Below, piece by piece: positions 37,434 through 48,973 of a stretch of 64,000 nt of DNA. Source of the stretch: Sphagnum magellanicum (taxonomy: Eukaryota > Streptophyta > Sphagnopsida > Sphagnales > Sphagnaceae); assembly GCA_021904315.1 (NCBI GenBank), contig CM038920.1, forward strand, positions 16,864,001 to 16,928,000, read 5' to 3'. The position numbers and the translations under genes were made by a program. The notes below the pieces were generated by a model. It had not been told where the DNA came from. It did not search any database and saw nothing but the letters and a program-made list of their open reading frames with translations. The stretch's first letter is position 1; the number at the start of each line of letters is the position of its first letter.

Positions 37434-37605
37434 GTCTAGGTTCTAAGTTTCACATTGTCTTAAACATCTCTCAATTTTGGGTGTTTTTGTTGTGTGATTT
37501 TTATTTCATTATATTTTTCCTTTTGGGTGGATTTGCAAAAGTCCAAGGTTCTCAGCCCCATATGTCTTAGGCATCTAAATTTTCAGTGTCTTTGTTGGGT
37601 GATTA
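37434..37605. repeat. Direct duplication, offset about 107 bp
   Basis: GTCTAGGTTCTAAG (37434) and GTCCAAGGTTCTCAG (37541) begin two collinear segments of about 65 bp. Both contain TGTCTTAGGCATCT-like and GTGTTTTTGTTG-like words. Confidence 0.55.
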
Positions 37606-38142
37606 CAAAAAAATATTTGTTGGGTGCTTTTGTAGAAGATCTCAGTCAAGCAGAGCTTGTCTTAAGATTCAAATTAGTCTAAGGAAGTGTTTGGGTACTA
37701 ATTGGTAACCTAGTTTAATTAGCGAGCAGCACCCTCTTTATTTTTTGGGGTTGGGTTTTTTTGGAGTTTTCTTTACAAGGTCATTAGAAACATTTGAAGA
37801 TTTCAGCAGCTACAAATTTTCAGATTGAAGTGTTTGAAATTTATACCAAAAAATAATCCTTTTTATTAATCCAAAATTATTAAGCTTCTAATTAATTTTA
37901 GAATAATGTCAAACTAAATTTGGTTTTGTGGGTAGGTTTTGGATCTGTACATTAATAACTTCAGTCCAGAGTGTTTTGTCTTTCAGCCCCTGTTTTGTTT
38001 TGCCTGAAAAAGCAAACAAAAAAGAGATGACCCAACTGCGCCTGCAGTCTCGAACGCCGCGACGTCTGTTTTCAACAAGAAGAAGAAGTCGAGCAAGCAA
38101 GCTCCAACAGGAAAGTCGAAGATTGCATGCAAGATCACGGAC

Positions 38143-38533
38143 AGAATTTGCAGCTTCCCCGGATAGATTCCTCATCAGCACCCCCACCGAGACTTTGGCT
38201 TAGATCACAGATGCCAGCAATTACAAGCTAGTTTTCAGGGTGCTGAAAGATCAGGAGTAGAACAAGCAGAAGAAGGAGAAGAAGAAGAGAATTACTTCCA
38301 CGGATTTCTCAACAGCAGCGAGTTCGTTAGATCTGGCCTTTCACAGATGCTATCAATTGCAAGGTAGTTTGCAGGGTTGTCGATTACAGTAGAATTAGAA
38401 GCAGAAGAAGAAGCAGCAGCAGCAGACGAAGATCTCACGGAGAATTGCTTCCTGCACGGATTTCGCAACAGCAGCAAGTTGCTTAGATCTGGTGTTTCAC
38501 AGATGCTAGAGTGTGTTGTCGATTAAAGTAGAA
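38143..38533 (+). repeat. Three tandem copies of about 145-153 bp in the leader of HD-Zip II gene 2
   Basis: Copies begin with AGAATT at 38143, 38288 and 38441. Each contains, in order, a CGGAT..ATTyCTC-like segment, CAGCA, TTAGATC, CACAGATGC and, in the two later copies, GTCGATTA. Each is followed by a purine-rich GAAGAAG/CAG stretch. Just upstream of the start codon at 38658 and on its strand, the block is probably 5' UTR or proximal promoter. No equivalent triplication is seen upstream of the paralogue at 2810, though that leader is also purine-rich. Confidence 0.7.
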
Positions 38534-38657
38534 GAAGCCTGGAAGAAGAAGAAGAAGCAGAAGCAGAAAAAGACGAAGAAGACGTACAAGAAGAATTTCA
38601 AGACTAGAGTGTTGGAGCGATTGGTGATTTGGAGTGGAAGGGGAAGAGCTGGAGGGT

Positions 38658-40406
38658 ATGCAGCTAGCTAGTATGGAGAGAATAAGAGCGAATATGGTGG
38701 CCGCGAGCTCGGGTGTAGTGTGCAGTAGCTTCGGTTTGAGCGGCGCTGGACCTGGTGTGTATTACGGGGGGCCGCTTGAGATCAACTGTCGGCAGTCTCA
38801 TGATCCGCCAGTGCACGAGCTTGAGTTGCTCCCCATGAAATCGTCGCACAACAGCTCCGAGACCAGTACTCCGGCGCCTTCTTCTGTTACCAATCCAGGC
38901 AGCAGCTTCTCATGGCAGCCGCAGCAACAAGGCGCACTTGCAGCGTCCAGGACAAACTCGGCCGGAGGTGCGTGTCTGAGCTAGTATTATCTAGCTTGTG
39001 GAAGGAAGAACTAGCGAGATCGGCTGTAGCTGTGCGTGCGTGCACAGATGTTTCGGGTGTTTTGGATTTTGTGTTTTTGAGCGGAGTGCTTAGTTTGGAG
39101 ATGTTTTCTCAAGTTGCAGGGATGTTTTCTGTGTTCAGGTATCTACGATGCAGATGCCGGCGAAGTGGGAACTTCTGGCAGTCGCGGAGGTTCACCAAGA
39201 GCCGTGCAGTTTGATATGAATCGCTTACCTTCAACGACAGATTGTGATGAAGAAGCTGTTGTCACATCGGCCTCACCGAGCAGCAATATAACTGGTATGA
39301 AGCGAGGTCGAAGTAGAGATCAGATGAATAACTTGCAGCACGCGTGCAGCGAAGAATATCTCGAGGAGGAGGAGCTGCAGGACATGTCGAACAGAGCCGG
39401 CTCATGCGTCGATTTCATGAGCTCCAGATCAGCTGCCGCCGCGGCTGCTGCGGCGGCGGCGGCAGCAGGAGGAGGAAGCGATGATGAAGATGGAGGAAAC
39501 ACCAGGAAGAAGCTCCGTCTCTCGAAAGAACAATCACTTCTTCTTGAAGAGAGCTTCAAGGACCACAGCACTCTTAACCCGGTATTGCGAAAGAACTTTG
39601 CCTGCAGCCTTAGTGTCAAACTGATCTGCATTCTGCTGCCTGCAGTCGTCATGTTGATCTAGTCTCGAGCTAGCTGGTTGTGTGCAGCCATGTCCTCTGC
39701 ATCCAGGTCCAGTACTAGGCCAGCAGCTTGCGTCTTGATTGTTTCTTGCTCCTCTTACTCAGTGTCTATATATATGTAATATATCTGATCTCTTTGCTGC
39801 TTGCCCTGCAGAAGCAAAAGATTGCGTTGGCGAAGCAACTGGGTTTGCGTCCTCGGCAAGTGGAAGTCTGGTTCCAAAACAGAAGAGCAAGGTGAGTAGA
39901 GCAGATCTGTCCGATTGCAGCAGCAAATGTTAAGCAGTCGCAGATCCGACTTGTAGATCGCGGATCTTCTTGTATCTTGCAGTACTAGAGCTGGTATTTG
40001 TTGCTAGATTCTAGCTTATATTCTAGCTTGCGTATTAGACGTGATCGAATACAGAGCTTATAAGCTGCTGCTTCATCGGTTGTGGCTGCTGTGCACATGC
40101 AGAACGAAGCTGAAACAAACGGAAGTGGACTGTGAGGCACTGAAAAGATGTTGCAAGGACTTGACGGAAGAGAACAGGAGACTGCAAAAGGAGTTGCAGG
40201 AGCTACGAGCGCTCAAACTCGCACCTCCCACTTGTGTCATCTCGCACGATGTGTACATGGCGCCTTTGCCCGCTGCTACACTTACCATGTGCCCCTCCTG
40301 TGCGAGAGTAGCTACTGTCGATAACCGAACAGCTGCTCATACTGCATTCTCTAAAGCTACTGCCTTCTCCTCCCATTTCTCCCAGTCTTCAGCAGCCTGC
40401 ACCTAG
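38658..40406 (+). CDS. HD-Zip class II homeodomain-leucine zipper transcription factor (gene 2, four exons)
   Basis: Predicted nuclear DNA-binding regulator of 378 aa. Exons: 38658-38967, 39139-39581, 39812-39891 and 40103-40406, joined by GT-AG introns of 171, 230 and 211 nt; the phases match those of the paralogue at 893-2810 exactly and exon 3 has the same length (80 nt). The homeodomain covers about residues 225-284 with VWFQNRRAR; the zipper leucines are 291, 298, 305 and 312. The class II CPSCE motif appears as CPSCA (341-345), followed by about 33 Ser/Ala-rich residues that the paralogue lacks. An alanine run and an acidic DDEDGG lie just before the homeodomain. The N-terminus has LELLP and the shared [14 protein letters not shown] block. 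The start is the first ATG in frame; a TGA lies in frame at 38625. The gene points away from its paralogue. Family very secure. Confidence 0.93.
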
Positions 40407-41941
40407 CTAGCAGCTGGAGACCACTAGGCCATCATCAGAAGACTAGAGCTACTCCCGCTGCTGCTCTACTACAGCTGCTTCTTCTCACAACTTGATGAAG
40501 AAGCTGATCAGCCGGTGCATACCGATCAATGACTCCTCCTGCTGCAGCAACATTCACCTTGCAGCTGCACCGTCATTTCGCAGCTAGCTCACAAGCTGGT
40601 TCAAGACTCTGGACAGAAAACAAATGCTAGAGCTCCCAGCACTAAACTATGTGCAGCAGTCAGCTCCAGATCACATTGCACAGATGCATATCTTCGCAAG
40701 CTTGCGGGATCGTAGCTGCCGCCTACATTCTCAGATCAATCTCTTCGTGGTCTGATCAGCAGCCTGGGCCTCAGAAAAATCTGTTTGTATAAGCGGTAGT
40801 ACTAGAAGTCCATAGCAAGCTTGACTCTTTTCGGAAAGGAAGGATCATCTGGCCGCCACTTCACTACAACTGAGACTAGTGCAGACTGTAGTGCTTGCTA
40901 GCTAGCTGTGAAACATCAATCCGAATGGTTTTTTTTTTTGCTGCAGCGATCAGCCAGTGCCTGCTAGCTGCACAAGATTTGTATGGATATTCATTCATTC
41001 AAAAGCATTTTTGTTGCAAATTCTCAAGTGATGATTCTCTAAGTCTACTGATGCACTGCATCACAGCTCGAAATTTAAGCTAGTGTAACCAGCAGCAGCT
41101 CCAGATGCAGTAGAAAAGTCTTGCAGGCTCACATTTAAGACAACGTGGGTCATGAATTCCAATTCATTTAATTGTTCTTCAACTTGTTGCAATTCTCAAA
41201 ATGTGTTCTTCAATTAGTCAAGCAATCTTGCTGCATCAATATATAATATCATCATGTTCTGGATCATGTTCCAGGGATCATTAAACTTCTATGGTTTAAA
41301 ATTTGTGGTCTGCAATATTAGAGACATTCCTGGAAGATCAATTGTTGACAGTTTTGCTATAGATCCAGAAGATCAACATCTAAAGGAAATCTCAGGCCAG
41401 TAGGCAGTGCTAGACGCACTAGTGCTCATCAATGTGGTATCTTCTTTAGCTTGTAGTGAATTGTTTTTTTTGTTTTGTAGTGAAGAAGTTCATGTACTCT
41501 GCACACAAAATATTGAGCTTCTTTGCAGAGTTGAAGCAAATGAGTACAGAAGATTCAATCTGTCTGCTATATCATATACAAGATTTTTTGCAAGAGTTTT
41601 TGGAAGCAGCTCTGGGTTAAGAAAGAACTCACGGCTACAGAACTCTTCATCAGCTGATTACACACAAAAGTTGTAGTGAAAGAGATGAGGGCTTGCCAAA
41701 AGAACTCTTTCTCTTCAACATTGGCTTCAATGTACCTAGTACTTTCTGTACCTTGAAGTTTCTGTACATTGTACTTTCTGTGAGAAGTGGAAGAGACACA
41801 ACTTCAAATCTTAAGTTCAACATTTGCAAAGTGGACAAGATTCATGGGTGATCAGTAGTCACATGGAGAAAGCCTGCTACAGAGTACCACAAGGAGATCA
41901 AAAGCTTGCAAGAGAATAGATTCCATTAAGCTGGCAAATAA
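40407..41941 (+). other. Probable 3' UTR and flank of HD-Zip II gene 2
   Basis: From 40407 to about 41120 the sequence keeps the CAG/GCTGC-rich composition of the exons, which suggests a long transcribed 3' UTR. No clean AATAAA signal is seen there. After about 41130 it turns AT-rich. No gene was recognised in the remainder. Confidence 0.4.
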
Positions 41942-42155
41942 CAGTACAAGAGAATGTGGTTTTTCTCGGAGCTCATGATACATGTGAGGTAAACTTTGCA
42001 GTTTCGTCCATTATAATGCACATAAATGTAATATATGCCACACAATAAATACCACATATTATTGTACATTGTAATAGATGAAACCACAAAGTTTACCTCA
42101 TACATGTGTCAGAACCATGGCTTTTTGTGTGAGAAAACCACATTCTCTTGTAGTG
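41942..42155. mobile_element. 214-bp CACTA-type foldback MITE
   Basis: The left end is CAGTACAAGAGAATGTGG (41942); the right end is the reverse complement of CACTACAAGAGAATGTGG (ending 42155), one mismatch in 18. CACTACAAGA is the hallmark terminus of CACTA (EnSpm) elements. The inverted repeat continues inward to the centre, sharing ACATGT, GAGGTAAACTTTG and GTTTC in both arms, so the whole element folds back on itself. Flanking triplets are TAA and GAA, a nearly matching 3-bp target-site duplication. It has no coding capacity. Confidence 0.75.
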
Positions 42156-42269
42156 GAAGTGAAAGATATCACTCATCTTGCCACATCACTCATCTTGCAC
42201 AGAAAATGATTGATTCATCTATCAGGCTTTTTTCAATGGTATGAACCTTGAAGAGTGGAAAGCTCTTGA

Positions 42270-42466
42270 AGTCCCTTTTAACAGAATGCAACTCCCCACT
42301 GTACCTCTTTGCCTCCATCATCTGGCATGGAAAATAAGGTTTCTTTTTTGTTATTAGGGAACTTAAAACAGGGAAAACTGGTTAAGTCCATTGCAACAAA
42401 ATGCAAATCCTCTTTTCTACCTTTCCTGCCTCCATCACCTTGTAGGGAAAATAATGATTTGTTTTT
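42270..42466. repeat. Direct duplication, offset about 115 bp
   Basis: Segments starting AGTCCCTTTTAACAGAATGCAA (42270 onward) and AGTCCATTGCAACAAAATGC (42385) are collinear over about 80 bp, sharing CTGCCTCCATCA-like and GGAAAATAA words. Confidence 0.65.
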
Positions 42467-42469
42467 CCA

Positions 42470-45400
42470 AACTAAACCCTAAACCTGTTCAGGGTATTTT
42501 ACACCTTCTGCTCTTGATTTCTAGGAATCTTGAAACGATTTTCAGCAACAGTTTATTTTGAGTCAGGGGGTAGACTTCTCAAAATATATATTTCGCCGTA
42601 TATTTCCAGCAAATAATCCATTTCCAACAACAGGTTGCTAGAAATAAAATGTTAATATTCTTTTCTTTAAAAAACCTAAATTACTTGGGCAATATACTAG
42701 GTGATTCCCAAGATGAAAATTTCATAATCAACCCATACAAACAACAGGTGATAAATAATTGTGTATGTAATAATGTGCTTATTATGCATATCCACTGTTC
42801 CCTTTAAGACAAACCTGTTGTTTAGAAGTAAATAATGTACCCTTTTCTAAAGAAGGTATTGTTTAAAGACCCAAATTGGTATTGGAGGCTAGTGAGGTAT
42901 TGTAATGTCTAAATAGCAACAAAGTTTAATAACCGGCTCACTACTAAAAGAGGGAAATGTTCCATGAAGTGCCACAGTGCCTGAGATACGGTACTCCCAA
43001 AGCTCGGTTTAATCAACAGAGCAACAATTGTCCAGAAAGGACTCTTGGTTTGCAGATTGATGGGCGGCCACTTGGAGTTGTGAAATTGTTAAAATTGCTC
43101 CAAGAAACAAATACCCAGAACAGACTTGCCTCCACCATCCCCTGTATGTACCAAGGTTGCAAGGAAAGACATTCCTGTTCAGGGATGTCCTTGCACCTCT
43201 CTCCTGGTATCACTACCAACAATTTTTTTAATAAAATTATTATTATACATTTTTATCAAAATTTATTTTTTGGTTCAAACTTACCTCTTCTCAATGTCTG
43301 TCAATGTTTTTTAGCATTAGCTAATGTCCCTTCCCATTTTCCCAAAGCTACCCAATGGCTGTTTAGTGCTTGATAGCATTTTCCTAACATTACCTAGCAT
43401 TTTCTTAGTGTTGTTCAACAATTTTTCAACTCCCCCATCATCCCTAGCTTTTTCTCGGCATCCCTTGTCAAGTAGACTAAAAACAATATTTGTCATCACT
43501 TGGAGTTTTCCCAACACTGTCAATTGACATCTCCCCAATGTTGCCCAACGCCCTATCATCCCTTAGCATTCCTTATCATTTAAAAAATACATGTTTTCTT
43601 GATGTCTCTTGGCATTCTCCCAGCAGTGTCCAACATCCTTGATATCCCTCTTCATATCCCTCAACATCTTCATACTACTCAAAGAAAAACAATTTGATGT
43701 CCTTCACGTTTTTCCAATGTTGCTTGGTGTCTTTTCAACAGCTTGTTAATACTACCAAATGTCCCCTTGTCACTAAAAAAAAATCAATTAAATTTTTTTT
43801 AATTTCTTAAAAAAAACTCATTATCCCTCAACATTTTTTTGTCGGCCCCCATTGTCATCCTTGTCGTCCCCCAAGCTTGGACAAAACAACTCCAAACTTA
43901 AAAAAGTATGTTGAAATTAAAAATTACTTGAAATGCCCTATTTATGACATCTTTTAGGTGCCAAGTACATCAAGGATGTCCCAAGTACATCTCGGAAAAG
44001 AGACAATGGCAACCTGTTATGTCCATTTATTATAAAAGCTCAAGACTTCAAGGTCTACACTTAAATCATCAAACCACAACCCCCTCCCACTCAATATAGG
44101 TAACATAACATTGTTTTTTGCCCTCATGCCTTGACCAAAGTCATATATACTTTTCCAAAACATCACCAAGAACATTGTTGACATTTAGGTGCTTTGTATC
44201 CACCCTGTTCACCTCCAATGATTTGCAATTTGCTCAAGTACACATTTCCCACATACAAATTTGGTAAGTCTTCTTCAATGTCATCTTAATCATTATCTTG
44301 CATTTGGAGATGGGGTGGCCTTGTGATTTTTCATACAAACCCAATTGAATATTTGATGAATCTACTCCAAGTAGTTCATACAAAAGCAAGTCACTCATAT
44401 AAGCCAAGGTGGCAAACATGTTTGATGCCCTCAATACAATAGATGATCACAAACACCTAAATCAACAACTCACAAGCAACCAAAGCATTGCTTCATGTGT
44501 CATTGGATGAACCGGACCTATGGAGGGGCATATGCACAAACATATATCATTTCCAAAATGATGTTTTGGAATGGGACACAAAAGGTGCATGTATGATAAC
44601 TCAAAATGTTGTGGGGGTTTCCCAACATCAACCATTGAAATTGGAATTTGATTAGAATATGTCTTGGAATATCAAATTGTGATGTCCCATAAATTCACAC
44701 ATGAAAATTAAAATATTTTGAGCCTTCCGCATTCAATGTACCCTAGTACATTTAAGGGAGTATCATGGATACCATCTGGTCAGACGACAACAAGATCCTG
44801 AACATGGTATTTGGTGCCCTTGAATATCAAAAAAGACATATTTTTCACCTTTTCTAAAAAAATACATTAATGTCATCATCTAAAAGGCTCTTGTGTGACC
44901 TCCATCCTCCATCAAATATGTTTGTGTGCATCTTCTAGGGATGATGTGACAATGATTCCATTCATATGCATGGGTGAGTACTCATTCGAAAACATGCATA
45001 TAAATCTAACATTTAAAGATAAATCATGACCCTATTAACTTGTACTGCATTTTAACAACGTAAGTAATAATTTCTAATATATTAGTTCATAGAATTATAA
45101 GTTGTTCTAAAACTATTTTTAAAATCAAACATTCATCCACATGTCTTTGTGTTAATCTAATTAATGAGATTTGATGCAAAACATGAAGTGCACATTGAAA
45201 AGGAAATCAATTTTTTGCATCCACATTGAGTTGTTGTATTATGTCATGAAGGACACTTAAACATGACACACAATAAATATGTCAATTCATTGTTTTTTAA
45301 ATTTATTTTGATGTTCACATGTCTTGAGACTTTCATTTCACATCAAAAACACCAAAACATGTTATTAACATCGTGTCACACAATATCATCAATGATCTCC

Positions 45401-48229
45401 CCATTCCTTACTTGAGAATAAGTTTAAATTTCGCTAAATGATGTTTCTAGAGTTTACAACAAAGATTGGAGTTCTTTTTGCATTCATGCCATGTGCTTAT
45501 AATATGTTTAAGGACATATTTATTTGGGCCATCATATTCTTTGCATCTTCCTTTCCAAAGGAGCGTGGTATTACCTTGCAACAATCGTGTGGATTAATGT
45601 GTCCATCCAAATGTCATATTGTGAATGAAAAATAATCAACATATCAAGAGTTCAAGCCCATTGCACATATTTCATCATCTTTTGTGACTTTCAAATAATT
45701 TAGAGTTGAAAATAAACACCAAAATGTGAAAAGAATGTAACCTTTAAACTTCCAAAAGCTTAGCAACCCTATTAAATGAATTGGTGAATGTGCCACAAAA
45801 TATGTAGGCCTCTTTTCTAACATTAAACACAACAAGAATATGTGCATGACAACATAAAATTGGTGAAGTGACAAGTTGAACCCATATAAAAAGTACATAT
45901 GTCAATGTTGTAACACCCTATAACACACGTCTAATGTGCAAGTAACATTCTATGATCTCAAATATGCCAAAATGTTACAAGAACATAATTTTGAAATAAG
46001 ACCTATAAGACCCATAACACAAAGTGTAGATTTTTTAATTCCAATTTTTATTACATGATGCATGATAGTACACTATGACCACCATAACTATGATAATTGC
46101 AAAAGGTCTCACAAAACACTTCTACTTCTACCACATAATTAATTTTTAGTGTGAAAGGACCTTGAATTGATAAAGTAAAAGATGTTCATTGTAAAGGATA
46201 TTCACTTGTGAAGGAAGGTTTTCAATGGTTTAAAATGGAAGAGGGTGATGAGCTTGGAATCCTTTATCAAACTATACAACATTGTGGCCAATGAACCTTT
46301 TCAACTATGAAATTTTGTTGACATACATTATAACCATCATCTTTTTGTCCACCCACCTTACATTGTGTAATCACCAGTCCATAACATCAAGATTGTTTGA
46401 AGTTTGAAACTCATTGTCAATTGGCAACACTAAAAAAATCAAACGGAGAAGGTAGTTGTAATCAACATAAAATCCATTTATGAACAAAACCTTTAATTCC
46501 CATATTAAAGGCTCAAAAAAAATAATAATAAATTATTATTCCAATATTTTTACAATCAATTTTGATGGAGGGATAAATATCACCAAAATTTGCCCAAGCA
46601 CATTTGTTTCCTACCATCCAATACCTCCAATTCAACAACCCAAATGTTTTAATTGAATTTGGTGTTGGTTGATACAAATCCATCCCATTTGTTGCAAGGG
46701 TGAAATTCCATGGATCACCTTACATCCAACTCAAAGAATAATGTTAGTATCCATTTCTTTTCCATTTTTTTGTTTCGTGCATTTTCAAATTGTCCATTAG
46801 ATGTGAATCAAATTTACGTATACTATTTTTTTCCCATGTTAAATGTTGGTCAAACAAGTTAAACATTGGAAATTATACTGTTAGTTTGTTCGATCCTAAC
46901 CATCTATAAATTTTTGATAAGGTTGTGGAAATGTTAAAAAAAAATTCCTCATGATTGTCTCATATGTATATCACATATAATTCTAGTTGTTCATGGGTCC
47001 CAAAAAGCTTGATATTCCTTTAACTTTCTTTCATCCCAAAACTCTAAAATGTCCATTGATTGATGCACATGGATGTACGTGAAACTATTTTCTTTATTGT
47101 CACCATAGTTCTAAAAACTCATGGCAATGTGTGTGACTATGACACAAACTTGCAAGTTAATTTACAACAAGAAGATAATAAAATATTAGAATTTTCTTTT
47201 GAGAAGCACCACACATTGAATATTTCTCACAACATTGTGAACAATTCCATTTAAGCTTGTAGCCTTTATTGCATACACATTTCATGATGTTTGGACCCTC
47301 ATACAAATCCTCCAAGCTTGGTGCAAATAATTATTAAAGGTTACAATTACCAACCTTGCCATTGCATACGTATCATTTCACATGTTTGCACACGCCACCA
47401 TCCTCATAATCCTTTTTAGTTGGTACCAAGAGGTAGTGACATGGATATCAATAGATTGAGACCATACATATTCCATACATTCAAGGATTGTGAATACAAA
47501 AAACATAGTGATGTGTTTATTTGAAACTATTGAATGACCTTGCTTGTACATGATATATTAATCCTATATTGTTCACAATCAAATCTACTTCAATCAACAT
47601 ATGAATGAAATATAACAAATGTTGGTTATATTAAAGTTGAGTCCAACAAGCTTGACCATATAATTGGCCAATGCCCATGGCCCCATTAATGCATAATTGG
47701 TGGTAGCTTGTGCTCCAAATACTTTTGAGATTAGCCTTCTCTTGTAAGAGGGGGAATTTTCCATTAATGAAATCAATTCTTCTTGGATGTCATTCCCTAG
47801 CATCTCCTCATTAGAAGGTGCACATGCCTCCTCATTAACAACACGAATCCAAAAGTGAGCCACCATATTTGCATATTTACCCTTGGTGACAATGATGACA
47901 CAAATGTCAATATTGTGTTGCATATGACATTTTTTTCTCTCCACAATTCGGTGAAAAACATTGCAATTACTTCTTTCACTTGTGACTTCTTGCTCCAAGG
48001 TCTTTCAATTTCAAACTAGCAAGAAAACACCAAAAACATTATTTGTTATCAAGTTTGGTACCATCAATCAAAAAAATCAAAAAAGAAGTTTTGTCCATTG
48101 AATGGCAAGCATGATAATAGTTTTTTCAAAAATAACAATTACTACATAACATTGTAATGCTTTTGATTCAATTTTTAGAAATTTTTAAAAGAAATTAATT
48201 AGAAGTACAAAAACAATCTTAACCATGGA
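42470..48229. other. Intergenic region of degenerate repeats, no recognised gene
   Basis: About 5.8 kb. From 43310 to 43760 the minus-strand words GGGAAAATGC and CAATGTTGGG recur loosely, a degenerate minisatellite-like block. A minus-strand open frame of 134 codons at 47594-47998 reads like protein but matches no family I know, and its downstream continuation is broken by stops; it may be a transposon relic. Nothing else is supportable. Confidence 0.35.
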
Positions 48230-48730
48230 AATGTGATGACAAAACATTGGTCACCATCTCAATAATCAAGAATTTTTTTTCCAATTTTCATTTAATTTTG
48301 TTTTCATGACTTAAAAGCGGCTTTCACATGGACATAAGTGGACATGACCCAAGTGGACATGGGTGGGATTAGGTCTCCACATGAACTAGGACTAGGTCCC
48401 ACCCACTTGTGCTCTATGGATGATCATATGATAGTTCCCCCCCCAAAAAAAAAAATTTTAAATCTTGACCATTGAGATGTTATGTCTAAATTTCAATTGC
48501 CATCTCAGCAATCTAAGTTTTAGTTTTTTTCAAATTTCATTTTTATAAAACTTCATAATTAAAATTTGGTTGCCACATGGACCAAGGTGAACATAGGTGG
48601 GACCAGGGCAAGCACAAGAACTAGGACCACGTCCACCCCACTTGTGGTGACCACATTCCACTCCAAAAAAAAAAAAAAACTAAACTAAACTAAACTTGAC
48701 AATTGAGATACTATGACAAATTTTTGCATT
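48230..48730. repeat. Two-copy tandem repeat, unit about 249 bp
   Basis: Two diverged, collinear copies offset by about 249 bp. Shared landmarks are CCATCTCARYAATC, CACATGGAC (48325 and 48574), GGTGGGA, ACTAGGAC, CCACTTGTG and an A-rich run followed by CTTGACCATTGAGAT or CTTGACAATTGAGAT. Confidence 0.75.
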
Positions 48731-48950
48731 GCATAAACACACCACTACTCCACTCAACTTAAGCGTCAGCATCTTGATTACATTATTTGTAAGCCATTAA
48801 CCAAAGTGCTGCTATAGTTAATGATTCCTTAATGAGTTATGTTTGGTATGGAGGATGGAGTTTAAATGAGTTAAGTTTACCAAAGGCATGAGTAAACCGA
48901 GAGCCACCAGCAGTGAGCATAGTATGAGCATAGATGGTGGGTGGACCAGG

Positions 48951-48973
48951 TTTAGGGTTTTAGGGTTTAGGGT
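48951..48973. repeat. Interstitial telomere-like repeat (TTTAGGG type)
   Basis: TTTAGGG, TTTTAGGG, TTTAGGG in a row. A short stretch like this may come from double-strand-break repair or be chance. Confidence 0.65.

Larger units (their letters stand above)
30157..38142. other. Gene-empty region between the hAT-type MITE and HD-Zip II gene 2
   Basis: About 8 kb with no recognised gene. It is notable for several small tandem duplications, listed separately (32162, 32981, 33223, 35217, 37434), and an 18-bp perfect palindrome at 37082. A C homopolymer (30845-30854) and a G run near 30913 also occur. The stretch at 37930-38142 is less AT-rich and may already be leader or promoter of the gene starting at 38658. 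Confidence 0.35.

Noticed and set aside
47594-47998. 134-codon minus-strand open frame
   Set aside because: Protein-like but unassignable, with a continuation full of stops; mentioned only in the intergenic entry.
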